A DNA stretch of 64,000 nt from Zanthoxylum bungeanum (GCA_019454045.1 SKCR01017983.1:62001-126000); one strand, 5' to 3'; numbered from the stretch's first letter, positions 10,175-22,133 are shown. The notes: generated by a model not told the origin, from the sequence alone. Numbers and translations: made by a program.

Positions 10175-12530
10175 TGTTGGGGTTGGTGCTCAGAGCGCCA
10201 ATTCCCGGTTGTATTTCCTTATGAATACTTCGGTAAAACGTTATTATTATGAATAATATATGCAGTTTCTATAATATAATGTATTTTTTAATATGGTAAA
10301 GACGTAATGACCTTAGAATGAATAGTCATGGTACTGTTGCAAAAGCATCACAACTGACATTGAGTTGTATCATGACGTTGTCATTCTCAGACAGTTCCTG
10401 GTCAAGGTTTACACTACTTGGTCGGTATAGTAAACCCGTTGAGACTGGTACATGTCGTATACTGGAATATATGATTCCAATGGTTTCTCAATGAACCAAA
10501 AGTCTTGGAGACTAGTATAGACGTGTATGTGTTTATAGCAGATAAACACTGAACGACTCACCAAAGATTCTTAATGGATGGTAGACCAACGTCAATAAGA
10601 ATCTTATCGGGTTGAGTAGCACTTGTGATTCTTCGACTTGAGATACCACTGTGGGAGCATGAGACATCTTCACACTTAGATGACAGTCACGTCAGCGATC
10701 TATTTAGATCATACCTCTGCTTGTTCGTTGGGTGTGGATAGATCCTTAGGGTGTCCTGTGTGTATCGAGATAGGATCCGTTAGTTTTGTGTATCAGAGCA
10801 TAGGTAGTCCATATGATTAGCAATTAGATAAAAACCATGGGCCCGTGGTACAATTTAGAAGTTAGTTCTAAATGTTCTTTTTGAGATTGCTAATAGAATA
10901 GTCGACTGGATAATCCCTATAGAGATTTGACATTTACATCTATATCTCTGGGATTTATCCGGATACCTGTGACAGAGGAATTATACATTTTCCATGACCT
11001 CGACATGTATGATTCAGCGAGTTTATCCGTGATCCTCATAATTTACGGGTGGATAAATTATGGACACGAAATTAGATTTCGTGACAGATATGCCTGAATC
11101 TAGAGAGTCTCACTAATGAAACATACTCATAGAGCACTAGGGCAACATTTATAAATGATACTGATTATTTATAAAGTCGTTTAAAGGTTAAACGCAAAAT
11201 ACATTTGTAGGGACCCGATAGTCATTTCCTTAATTTTGTGTATTTGCATTAATGCTTGATTAATTCAAGTACACTTAATTAATTGTCAAATTGAGATATT
11301 TGACTATATCATAATAATATATATGTATTATATTTTAATGTATACATATATTTAATATATTTGTATTTAATTAAATAATTATTTAATTGTTAAATGATTA
11401 AATTAATTAAAGTATAGATAATTTTTTAAGTTATGATATTTTATAAATGGCTTGAGTTGCAATTGTTGACTACTTTAATTCATTAATGGTTTGATGATTA
11501 AAGTTAACAAGTGTAAAGTTAAAATTATTGAAACAAAAAAAAAAATCTTAATATTTTGTATACTACAATTTCGGCAAGGGCCAAATGAAGGGAGTATATA
11601 TTCTTTCTTTTATTTAGGGTTCCAAAAACCAAAACACTTTGTCAAAAACTCCATTGAAGAAACAAAAGAAGTTAGAGAGAAAGATAAAGAAAAACAAGCA
11701 AAACTTGGAATTTTAGTAAGTTTTCTCAACTTACTATTAGAGAGGAAAATGTTCCTTGTGTTCTAGGCTTCATGCTATGATGTTCTCATGTTATTCTTTT
11801 CTTTATTCTTTGTGTTTTTTTTATGGAAGTTTGATGATAGGGTTTGCATGTATAAAGAAACTAGAATGCTTCTAAGGTGTTTACTAGCATTCTTTTGTTA
11901 GTTTGAGAAACTTGTTGTTAATCTATAGTTGTTGACCCACTCTTAAATGACCTAGATTTGTTCTATAGTTGTTTCGTGTGTGGTGAGGCTTGATTGTAAT
12001 GGAGAGAAGAACATAATTGAAGTATTGGATTTAACAAATTTGGTCTAATTTGTCCAATTTGAAGAAATTGAAAAATTAGGTTGAAACACTTCCAATTTGG
12101 GCTTTTCATTTATATGGTGTATTTGGATGTGTATATGATACATATAAATCTTATGTTGATTGGATTTCATTTGCATGTTTTGAACAATGGAAGTGCAAAA
12201 TGCACTTTATTCCCCCTAATGAGGCTCACGGCCTTGGTGGCCAAAAATTGAATTTTTGTTGCAAATTATATTTTGACATTTGTGATATGTTAAATTCATA
12301 TTAGTAATGATTAAGAATCATTCAAAATTATTTTGAACAATTTCGGAATAAAATGAACAAAATACTTTGTTTAAGGGCAATTCAGTAAATTCACATAAAT
12401 TTGATTTATTTATAGTGTTTTATTTCATAATTTAATTGTTGGGTAATTAAATAAATAAGTTTATTTATTAATCCGAGAAAAAGTTTTGAAATCGGAAATT
12501 TTGATTTTCCACTATTCCGCTGTGTTTACC
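10175..12530 (+). mobile_element. 3' LTR of the copia element
   Basis: The LTR starts TGTTGGGGTTGGTGCTC at 10175, after the purine-rich GCAAGTGAGAG (10160-10170). The same start is seen at 19185 and, reversed, at about 33525. The middle part (10960-11160, with GACACGAAATTAGATTTCGTG) matches 31325-31560. The right end is set only by comparison with 32985. The final CCCAACA is missing, so it is probably truncated near 12530. The 11230-12500 part is AT-rich with no gene; a 91-codon ORF at 11491 resembles nothing I know. Confidence 0.7.
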
Positions 12531-14183
12531 GGATTTCCGCTAAAAACTCATTCAGTTAGTACGAGCGATTCAGACATTGGACGCTTGATTTCTTTTCGTC
12601 CAGTGAATTGGTTCATGGGTGCCTGTTATGGTTTTTTTTTTGTAATATGGATTTTGAATTTGTTTTCGATCATATAATTTGTTTCAAGATATATCATGAA
12701 TTCCTTATTTTATGTTTTTACTTTTTTTTTTTTACGATACTTTTGACTTTTATTCTAATGATACTCTTAATTTATATGTTTCCTGATATTTTGGTTATAT
12801 GATTTTAAAGTATTTGAAAAAAAAATGATTCAGATAACTCTGTTTTGATTTCATGTTATATGATACTTTTTCCGCCATGGTGCTTGTATGATGGTTTATG
12901 GATTTTAACCCTCTGTAGCATCTGTTTTGGGGTCCAGACCATCAGAAAATGGCTAAACCATTATCCTTTATCGATATGGTCTTGGTCGAATATTGTCTGG
13001 TCATTGCACGCGACTCGGGTAATGGACACCTATTTAGTTTGATGATGCTAGTTTTTTGGAAACTTATGATTTCCGAAAGATTTGTTTATATATAAGTTGG
13101 ATTTTATAAGAAGACTAACGTGTATTCTGTTCTCTGATGATGTATGAGATGACTGTATGGGCTCTGTAGTGTGATTTCCAATTCAGATAATGAATAGGTT
13201 TGTCTATAAGGAATCTGTGTTGTGGTTTATGTTTCTGATAATGAATGTATTTGTCCATAAGGAATTTATAGCCTGAATTATGTTTTTGATTATGGATTGT
13301 ATGGAATTTGTAACATGATTTCTGTATCTGATGGAGAATGTGATTGCCTGTAAAGAATACGTAATATATTTTTCATTTCTTATAATATATGCGACTGTGT
13401 GTAAAAAAAATTGTATTACGTTCTGTTTCGAATCATGAATCTCATTGGCTGTATAATGATCGCTTGTGTTTTGTCTCCGTTGAGTGAGTGAATGAGAATG
13501 TATAAGGCTTTTGATCTGCACCCGTGTGCGCTTTATGAATTCAATTTTTGGGTCAGATTATGTAAGTGTAATTGGAAGATTGTATGTTTCCAAGAGTGTA
13601 AGGAACAATACTGAGTTTAAAGGTTTTTTTACAAACAATTGCATATATGTATGTATATATACATGTTTAAATAAGTACTATATGTGAAATTCATTCTAGT
13701 TCATTTGTGATGTGTGTGGTTACTTACTGAGTTTTATAACTCACAAAAATCAGTTTGCTAGTTTTGCAGATGGGTAACTATTCCGGTCAGCCATCAAGGT
13801 TTGGATGCTTATCCTCAAGATAAAAATCACTCAGGCTGCAGTCACCCTCTCTAGAGTCCTTGAGGTGTCATAAGAGTGTAGGAATTATGTTGTTTACGTT
13901 TTGCACCGTGAAATGCGAATTGGTATATGTATGTTTGTAATTAATGTTTTGATTTATATATGTTAGTGTAGGCATGAAGCCCTTGTATATTGATGTTGAT
14001 GATTTAATTTGTCTTAGGTAGACCAGATGTCCTTTTTGCATATCTGAATTTATGTGATGGGTCATTTTGGTGCTAGACTGTGTTCCAGATTGCCCAATTT
14101 TAGGATACACTATGTCCGTTTTCCGTTAAATCTGAAGCTCAAGGAGATGGGTCATTCTTGTCTCCTACCAGCGGAATGTTACA
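12531..14183 (+). mobile_element. Gypsy-type LTR fragment (3' part)
   Basis: Sequence between the copia LTR and single-copy DNA, ending CTACCAGCGGAATGTTACA at 14183. That is very like the 3' end of the gypsy LTR at 22113 (TACCAGTAACATTCCC followed by GATGTTACA). No LTR start and no primer site are visible, so it is a truncated or solo LTR. Degenerate repeats of about 60 bp (TGATAATGAATxxxTTTGTCxATAAGGAAT) occupy 13130-13340. No coding potential is seen. Confidence 0.5.
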
Positions 14184-16259
14184 AATTCTAATAATTTAGA
14201 AATTATAAATTGGCTAACTAAGTTATTCAATATTATCTCGAGAACCATAAAAATGCTACAGTAATAGAGGAAGAATATTTTGGTATCTATTTACAATCAT
14301 AAATAGGATATACAAAACTGCCATATTTACAAAGGTACAAAGCTAATAATTCATACAATAAAATTGTGGGAATAGATAATTGAGCATATGTTAAGATAAA
14401 AAATAAGTATATTTGATAATCAATTTAGATAGCATTTGATTGAGTATGAAGATAAATCTTTGGAGGATATTGAAAAAGAAGGGAGTATATATTGAGCTTA
14501 ATGAAACATGATTTCAAATAAAATATAATGATATAAAATATCTATGTAGCTTACCTCATATAATGAAAAATATTTTTTTTAATTTGATTTGGTAACCTAA
14601 CATCCAGCAAAACCGACTCCTCAGTGCTGATGTTTTAATGATCTCGTGTCATGTTTGCACTAAAATCAGCATGATCTTATTTACTAGAAGTGTGTATTAC
14701 CATCCCGTCAAGTAAATGCTTGTGGTTTACAGATGAATACAGATGGCAATGACCAACTACACTCATATAACCAAAATTGTAGATTCTTCTGTACATCTAA
14801 AATCTCTGTGAAGTCAGTATCCCGAAAAGTAATGCCCAAAACTCCACCTGGGCATGTGCAAATATGTGGGATCAACAAATTTTTATGCTGCATTATTAGA
14901 ACTGTACTATCTTTAACTCTTCTGAAACCCATTACCATCATCAATGCATCATGCATGAACATAATAGTACTAAGATACTACTTTGCCAGAAGGTTTGCAC
15001 AGAAAAGCAAAATGATGCTTCTTCCAATGACCAAAATAAAGAACCCTTAGTTGCTGTCAACCTAAAATTTCTTTTGGCTGCATGCAATCAATCATCAATG
15101 GACCATATAAATGCATCATTGATGCAAACTGGTAGGGACACTAAAATTGGTCTCAAGTTATTGCATAGATATATATAGCTTTCGCATCACCTAATAATTG
15201 AGTTTTGAGTTTCAAATGCGCTTGTGTCTATCTTCTTACACCTGTAATCCCGAATGATAGATCAATAAATGTCTTGTTTCTCCAATTTTCATGCGCTGAA
15301 TCATCAGCCACCAGATCTAGAAAATATTATCCAATTATCTTTATTAAATTAAAATGGATTGTATTATACTACTGATATGATTATACTATAGGGAGAATAA
15401 TTTCTAAGGGGCGTGGTTTGGTGGTGAAGAAAAAATAATTATGAAAAATTAGGGATTTATAAGAGCCTAGGGTAGCCAAGAGAGTTTACCTGCTCCGCTC
15501 AATCTCAGGTTGGGTGATTTGGTGGCGGGATTTCCAAGGGTCCAGAAAAAACTTCTAAATCCCTAATTTTTCATAATTAATTTTTAGGTCCTAATTTTTC
15601 TATAATGCCTAGTAGGTCCCTACTATACAGGGTTAGTAGAAAATTCGAATTCGATTGGGTTTCGGGATCCCATAACAAATGATATGAAATTGGGGATGAA
15701 AAAATTAATCCGAATAAAAATTTCGACTGCAATATGGGTTTATTATCGTTCTAATTCAAAAATCAGGTGAGATACGAGATAATTTTTCATCCGGTCATAA
15801 TCGGGACAGGATTGGACATCTTGATTGTCATCTCTACTAGTATTCTAACAATAATAAACAGTACATAATGCAATATTGATCATTTACTGATAGAATAGCT
15901 GGAAGATAATGGAAAATTATGAAAACAATTAGGGACTCAGAGGGTAATTATGAAAAAAAATAGAGGATCAAAGGACATTTCCCCTATATTATATAGCCAT
16001 TTGTGATTAGCAAGGCCTTGTATGATTGCTTATAGATTGTGACATAACAGATAAACAATGCTCTATGATATGAAAGTAACATTGAACTGATGCCCAAAAG
16101 GAGGAATCCTTTTTTCTTTTCCATTTTTCTAATTTTTTTTTCTGATTGATAATATAAACAAGACATGTACATCATTTGAACAAAATGATAGGAGATGGGG
16201 ACAATGAGACCTCAAAAGGATGATTGACATTCTAGTGATGACAATGATTACATAAGAAT
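14184..16259. other. Low-copy intergenic region, no confident gene
   Basis: AT-rich DNA downstream of the host nucleotidase gene. A minus-strand frame at 14708-14962 has a possible exon-like stretch after CCCAG near 14855, and the plus strand has an overlapping frame of 105 codons, but neither resembles a known family. The segment contains the hairpin at 15434-15581. The last 120 bases should hold the 3' UTR of the host gene; no AATAAA signal was seen there. Confidence 0.4.
15434..15581. repeat. Inverted repeat, MITE-like
   Basis: A left arm of about 30 bp (15434-15463, containing GAAAAATTAGGGATTTA) is matched by its near-perfect reverse complement at 15552-15581 (TAAATCCCTAATTTTTC), with about 88 bp between. 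A related AATTATGAAAACAATTAGGGA string occurs near 15913. It may be a small non-autonomous DNA transposon. No target duplication was identified. Confidence 0.45.
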
Positions 16260-17850
16260 TTAAGCTGTCACAGATGTCTCCACAGCAACCTTGGCCGGGT
16301 ACCCAGCTTCCGATTTCATATCAGATTCCCAGAGCTTTGGTATTGCTTCCTTGATGTTATGGATGCTCTCTAATGCATAATCTGCACCTTTAACTCTCTG
16401 AGATTTGCCAACCTGAACATGTTATAGTTCGACAAACACACTCAATCAGGGCATTGCTTGTTACTGTATCATTGTTAGTATGAACAAGTAATGTGATGTG
16501 ACAATATTTTTGGCACCATTACAAAAACTTACCAGTACAGTGTCAAGTCCACACGCTTTCCAGCCTGTATGTTTCGTACACTATCTTCAAAGAACAGCTG
16601 ATAGAGCAAAAATACAAAGAAGAAAAGCATCAACAAAATTGATGGTTACTATATCCCTTATTTAGAAAGGACACGAAGACAAAACCTAAAAGATCAACAT
16701 ACTGTTCTCTGGGGGTTAATGTTAGCAATCTTGAGAGCCTTTTCAATGGCAATTTCGGATGGTTTGCATACTATGGGAGTCATCGGTAATACAACCAAAC
16801 TTGGGTTTGGTTGCGCAAAATGTCCAATGATGTTGAAAATTTCGGGGCTATTGCTACTATTTGTGGGGGGGAAACTGATCCATAAACTCAATATCATCCA
16901 GATCATCAGAAACAGTGTTCTTGTGAGTTTGATCAGAGTCTCAAAGCATATAATCCTTCAAAACAGTCTTCCAATCCGAGCCTGCTAAGAACTTTAACCG
17001 CATGAACTTTGTCTGCATTTGTGAATATCTGTTTTTCACCCACAGAAAATATGCAAATTGTCACAATACATACTATGAAATACAATAAATAACGGGTTAA
17101 AAAATTATCCGAAAAATGCTTACAATTTCCTCAGGGGCAGGCTCAGAAGAAGACTCCTCAAAACAGGATCCGGTTTCAAGTTCTCATAAGGCAATCTCCC
17201 ATGAACAAAACTGTTACATAAGAAAATTAAAAATTAGTCACAATTACAAACTTCATACAAGTTACAAGGTAAAAGAAAAAACAATTGACAGGAAACATAT
17301 TAACATACCAGTGGTAGTCATCATAGTCAAATTCATAGCCAATAGCCTGCAAATAAGAAGCCCCATAACTCAAAATCAATCAACTTACAATTTTTTTTTA
17401 GACCATTATAAAAAATGATTGAAAGAAGAATTTTCAAAGCTATACCCTGAGTCCAGCCATTGTAGTCCCATAATTCTTGTACAGCAAGTTACCCAAGTCC
17501 ACAATTTTGCTCCTCTCAATGCCAAGATTTTCTACCATATAATCTAAAAAAAAGGGCATTTATTTTAACATTTGTAATATATAAAACAGTTAAATGAAAA
17601 AAAAAAAATGGAAGGCAAGAAGTGTTTTTACTTTTGATGTTCTGTCCACATGCTGCAGCAATACCAGAACTATAAGGATAAAGAGTATCATCCAGATCTG
17701 CAAATACAAAAGCAAATACAAAAATGTTACGTTTTTTTCTTTATAACAACAAATCAATTTCAAGCAAAAGGTCTAGTAGAATTAGAATTTACCAAACAAA
17801 AGACAATCATATTTTGTAGCAGCCATCCTGTAACTACCTTCATACTCCAT
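16260..17850 (-). pseudogene. HAD-family pyrimidine 5'-nucleotidase-like gene, 8 coding exons, frameshifted
   Basis: A spliced host gene. Family members are cytosolic HAD phosphatases that dephosphorylate nucleoside monophosphates (SDT1/PHM8-like). Coding exons: 17850-17793, 17697-17632, 17543-17446, 17346-17309, 17210-17124, 17028-16703, 16597-16533 and 16412-16260, all with GT-AG introns. HAD motifs in order are DLDDTLYP (split over exons 1-2, catalytic Asp), FTNAD (exon 6), VCKPSE with the Lys (exon 6) and FFEDSVRNIQAGKR (exon 7). The end is VKGADYALESIHNIKEAIP and TAA at 16260. Phase accounting shows single-base defects: -1 at the end of exon 5, net -1 in exon 6 (near GAAGGATTATATGC, CTGATC and a run of seven C) and -1 in exon 7 (GTGTGGACTT). 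With normal phase it would encode about 297 residues, the usual length. Intact splice sites and motifs mean either a very young pseudogene or uncorrected assembly indels. Confidence 0.88.
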
Positions 17851-17854
17851 TTTT

Positions 17855-18490
17855 GTTTCAAAAAACCCTTCAGCAAATTACGGGGGAAAAAAAAGAAAGT
17901 TAGCATAACATTCAAACAAACTTAAAAATACCCAATTCAGCATTTACTGTAATATTCAATGAAAAGAAAATCTATCTGTGTGGACAATTTTTGGCCAATA
18001 TCATGTAAATGGGACAAAGCTTTTTAAGTATATGAGTTTTTAAAACCACAACTGCAAATAAAATTAAAGAATAAACAGGCCAAAGTGACATGAGAGCCCA
18101 TAAATAAATGTATTGACATGTATCTTAAACACGAAAGTTCCCACTTAATTATAAGAAAATTGGCTGTCAAATAAAATAAGTACCGCAAAAGGTTAGAAGG
18201 GCATAATGGATTTCATTAGTTCATCCACAAATGGTTCATATGAGAATGATTATTAAAATGGGTACATTATGTGATAAAATTAACTTCAAAGCTTATGAGA
18301 GATGATCAATTTATAATACAAATAACCAAATTAAAGCTTTAGGGAAATAAAGAAAAAATATCCCACCAGGAAAAATAACTTGTCTGAATGAAAGAGAGAT
18401 TTTGAAGCAAAGCGAAGATATTGGGGATGACGAGGAGCGAGTGGGGGGATGAAGAAGGGAGGCAGAGGGGGGTTTAAATAGATAAACGGA
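17855..18490 (-). promoter_or_regulatory. Promoter, 5' UTR exon and 5' UTR intron of the nucleotidase gene
   Basis: Read on the minus strand, TATTTAAA (about 18473-18480) is a good TATA box. It is followed by a CT-rich leader (CCCCCCTCTGCCTCCC, CAAAATCTCTCTTTCATTC) ending near 18365 at a possible donor CCTG|GTGGGA. A plausible acceptor TTTGCTGAAG lies near 17875, just before the ATG at 17850. An intron in the 5' UTR is therefore likely. Copia debris begins about 220 bp upstream of the TATA box. Confidence 0.55.
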
Positions 18491-18699
18491 ACCGTTGCGT
18501 CTGTTCCAAATTTTTTTTTCCCCATATTTTTTGCTGTAATAAATTAATTTATTTTTTCAAAAATGATTGATGCACAAAAAATAGGATAAACACACTCAGA
18601 GATAAATAAAAGCATTTATCTTCTAATTAAATATTGTAAGTCCTTTTTTTTTTTGGTTAGTTTTTATTTTTAATTTATTTTTAATCTTTTTTTTATATA

Positions 18700-19165
18700 C
18701 AGACTCCAATTTCAAGGGAAATACAAATGATAGAAAGTCTATTTCCGGATATATATTTACCTTTAATAGCGGTTGGTTGGTTGGCGATGTTTAAAGCAAG
18801 GCTCAACAGCTGATTCCAACACTCAGGCGGAATTTATAGCGGCTTCGGAAGCTGTTAAAGAAACTTACTGGATTAGAAATTTTATCACTTAACTTGGCAT
18901 TATGTCTAGTATTGTAGATTTGATCCCACTGTACTGTGATAATAGCGGAGCCATTGCGCAAGCTAACGAGCCGAGAGCGCATTCCAAGTCTAAAAGCGTG
19001 GAAAGAAAATATCTCGTGATTAGAGAAATTATTGAACGAAAATACATAGTGGTCTTGAAGGTTCAAGGACTAGACAACATAACAGACCCGCTTACTAAGG
19101 CCTTACCTCCTAAGTTATTTGATAAACATGTGGAGGAGATGGGACTACGGTACCATCCGGATTGA
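18700..19165 (+). pseudogene. Copia RNase H fragment
   Basis: The C-terminal part of a copia polyprotein. DRKSISGYIFTFNSG lies near 18730, then after a frameshift KQGSTADSNTQAEFIAASEA, then YCDNSGAIAQANEPRAHSK and NITDPLTKALPPKLFDKHVE to a stop at 19163-19165. Everything upstream of RNase H is missing. It is close to the element at 6867-10158 but is a separate copy with its own LTR. Confidence 0.92.
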
Positions 19166-19172
19166 CACTTAG

Positions 19173-19184
19173 TAAGTGGGAGTC
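19173..19184 (+). promoter_or_regulatory. Copia polypurine tract
   Basis: AAGTGGGAGTC immediately precedes the LTR start TGTTGGAG at 19185. This is the usual copia plus-strand primer position and confirms that the following LTR is a 3' LTR. Confidence 0.8.
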
Positions 19185-19869
19185 TGTTGGAGTTGGTGCT
19201 TGGAGCGCTAATTCGAATAATGTATTGTACATTATATTTTATTAATTATTAATAAAATAACTATATTTTCATTTCAAACCTTATTAATGGTAATGTCATT
19301 ATGCATATTAGATTGATATATAAATATGTTAAGAATGACATCGACCTTAGAATAGTCATGAAGTAATACTGGACACTGGGTGATATGATATTGGGATAGT
19401 ATTACTATTATAAATTATTCTTAAAGTAAATATTTATAGTTGTTGGTTTTGGAAATACTGTCGAATTCCTATAACCTATAAGACTAGCACATGTCGTATA
19501 TTGGAATTGGAGTTCCAATGGTTTAACCCGATGTACCATGAGCTTTGGAAGCTCGTATAGATATGTGGGTATTCGTTTGAGCGAATACTTAATGACTCAC
19601 ATGTGATTCCTAATAGTTAGAAGTACACACCACCGTCAATATGAATCTCCTCGAGTCGAGTAGCATATGTGATCCTTTTACTATATGATAGCATTGATTT
19701 TATGTGTGGCCCTCGACACTTTGATGCCATATAAGTCAGAGACCTTTCATGGTCTAACCGCTAGATGTTCGTTGGGTATGGACCGATGCTCGTTAATCAA
19801 GTGCGTATCAAGAAATGATTCGTCGCCCCATATGTGTACCATAAGGGGTTTAGGTATTCATGTGAGTAA
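19185..19869 (+). mobile_element. First part of a copia 3' LTR
   Basis: The LTR starts TGTTGGAGTTGGTGCTTGG, matching the LTRs at 10175 and about 33525 (reversed). It follows the same order as 10175-10800 (AGACTAGCACATGTCGTAT, GACTCACxxxTGATTC, TTCGTTGGGT). It stops at 19869, where an LTR end in the opposite orientation begins. Confidence 0.8.
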
Positions 19870-20026
19870 TGTTGGGGTCTGGCGCAGCGGAAGCGCGGTT
19901 CGGGAGAAATCATAACTTTTAAACTTACGGAATAAATTATTCAATATCCCATATGAATAATTCATTCATATTTCATTTAAACATATTATATCGATATCAA
20001 ATAACGACATAAATAATTTAGAAAAC
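19870..20026 (-). mobile_element. Inverted terminal fragment of a copia LTR
   Basis: TGTTGGGGTCTGGCGCAGCG and the next 140 bp are the reverse complement of the LTR 3' end at 32790-32985 (GAACCGCGCTTCC through CCCAACA). This looks like a minus-oriented LTR inserted into the plus-oriented LTR at 19869 and then cut by the gypsy LTR at 20027. Confidence 0.75.
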
Positions 20027-22113
20027 TGTTACGACCCTAAATATTTTAGTTCGGCTGGGGACGCAGGGGATTTTCTTTCCCGGGTTAGTAAATAATTTCT
20101 GGATCGACTATAAACAACGAACATTTACCTATTTGTAGGCCCAACTTTAATTTTTTTTTTAAGGCCCAACTAAATTAAAGAGAAAAATAAGAAAGAAGTC
20201 CAAGGCCCAAAAACTAACAAGCATAATTACCTAGATTTTTCTAGAAATTGATTAAGTCAAACAAAAAGGAAATTCTCTCATTCTTGGTTTTGCCGTGAGA
20301 GTGAAGAGAGAAAGAGGGAGCTTGCAAATTTTATTGGCAAAGACTTGAAGCTTAACAAGAGTGTTTCATCCAAATAAACCCTAAAAGAAGATAAGGAGAT
20401 CATGGTGCATTGTTAAGGAAGAAATGAGTTGAAATAAGGTAAGGTTACTTGACCCAAATTTTGGTGTTTTGGAATTTTGATAGTTGGATGAGTGAAGTGT
20501 GTTGTTGACTCAATGATAATATAGTTTGGGTGGTTTTTTATGAAGGAATTGATGTATGGGAACTTTTCATGTCTTGTTTTTAATTAAAGTAATAGGAAAG
20601 AATGTTAGAATTTTGCTGAAGATGAGAGGTTGGGAGTGTCATTTGATGATTATGATGTGTTAACGATGTAGTATTTGTTTGGGATTGTGTGGGAATGGAT
20701 TTGGGGGCTAACCATGTAGAAGCAAAATCTGGTCCTGGAATCGACGTCGCGTCGCGACGCAAATGAGACAGAGGCGTGCATTTGATTAACACTGGCGCGT
20801 CGCAACGCAGATGGGACTGGCGTCGCGACACTAACCCAAAAATCAGAATTTTTTTTTCAGAAGTCACAACGTGTAAGTAAAGGTCTGAATTTTATTTTAC
20901 ATTTCATTTAAGGAATAGAAAATATTCTAAGGGAGTAATCCAACTAGGTTAAGGAACTTAATTTGATTTTGAAACATATTTTATAACTTATTATTCTAGC
21001 TCAGTGTATTCCATATAGATACTCATCAAGAGCCGCGTTCGCCCCCATCGACGTGAACTGAACTTGACCGGACTTCAAATCTGTGAGTGGAGATTCATTT
21101 TTCTTATGAATTGATTTATATTACTCGTTTTCTGATTAAGATTTCTGTCAAGACTTATTTTTAAAGCTTTAGGGCGTTAACCTTATTAAATTATCAGTTA
21201 CTTTTTAAGTAAGGTTTGATTTGAAAGTTTTAAAGTTTAAAAGCAATACTTTTATGTTTTTCGAGGCATAGGGCAAAAACCCACCTCAGCTCTTACTTAT
21301 GGAATTGACGGACAAAGATCGTGTGCCCATGTAGTTCAGGGCTAGGGGGACGACGATACGTAACGCCCCTAGACCCTAGTTTCAGAGTCAGGTAGTAGCA
21401 TGGATCAGCACTACCAACTCTAGTTCAGTGGCTTGGGGGACGACGATATGTAACGTCCCAAGACCACTAGTTATGTGTATGGGGGGGACAACAATACGTA
21501 ACGTCCCCATTTGTCAAGTTTTCCACATTACTAAAGATTTTTCTTCATAGAAAGTTTTCAGAAAAGGATTTCCTCAGCTTTAAAGAAAACAATCAGTTTT
21601 CAAAAGCATTTTAAGAATAAATGATTTTACTCAGATATACTGATTCAGTTTTTTAATTTGTAGCTCCACTCACTGAGATCCTCATGACTCACCCCCACCA
21701 CTTCCCAGTTCTTTTGCAGGAATCGTCTTTTGGTGAGCCATGTGCTACTCTTGGAGACCCAATCGCGGACAAGTGTTATGCTGCAGTCACTAGTCAAGAG
21801 GTCCACTTTTTCAGATCTATATTCATATAGAATATAGATCTCTAGGATGTCATTTTGTCATATCATAGACATGTATTTGATGATTTACATAAACTATATA
21901 TACTTTATATACTCTTAGACATGTATATATGCATATATTTGGTTTCTTGATCTCGCATTTAAGTTTATTTAAGTTATTAAATTGCAAGTGTGATTGAGTA
22001 AAATATTGCATAACATTAAGATAAGATCAAGTGTTCTAGTGCATGAGTTAGAGGCTTAGACGATAGTAGGATCTGTTGCTTACCAGTAACATTCCCGTAT
22101 TGGGGATGTTACA
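20027..22113 (+). mobile_element. 5' LTR of gypsy element G1
   Basis: A 2,087-bp LTR running from TGTTACGACCC to GGGGATGTTACA, directly followed by a primer binding site, so it is a 5' LTR. It holds a CpG-rich palindrome GCGTCGCGACGC at 20749-20760 and three structured repeats at 21338-21510. Length and primer type fit a chromovirus-type Ty3/gypsy element (Tekay/Del-like), an inference. No host gene lies in it. Confidence 0.85.
21338..21510 (+). repeat. Three hairpins with a common loop in the gypsy LTR
   Basis: Hairpins at 21338-21377, 21427-21468 and 21479-21510 share a loop of the type GACGACGATACGTAACG. Inner arms are CTAGGGG/CCCCTAG, CTTGGG/CCCAAG and ATGGGG/CCCCAT. The first two also have outer arms, AGGG/CCCT and AGTGG/CCACT, set off by a one-base bulge. 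Arms differ between hairpins but remain complementary. The same design is in the LTR at 40002-40150. Confidence 0.8.
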
Positions 22114-22117
22114 AAGA

Positions 22118-22133
22118 TGGTATCAAAGCATGG
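22118..22133 (+). promoter_or_regulatory. Primer binding site, initiator tRNA-Met type
   Basis: TGGTATCAAAGCATGG lies four bases after the LTR end. It matches the plant initiator-Met primer site TGGTATCAGAGC with one difference and marks the start of the internal region. Confidence 0.85.

Noticed and set aside
14708..15178. Host exon candidates on both strands
   Set aside because: No recognisable domain and no consistent splice pattern; the region is reported only as low-copy DNA.
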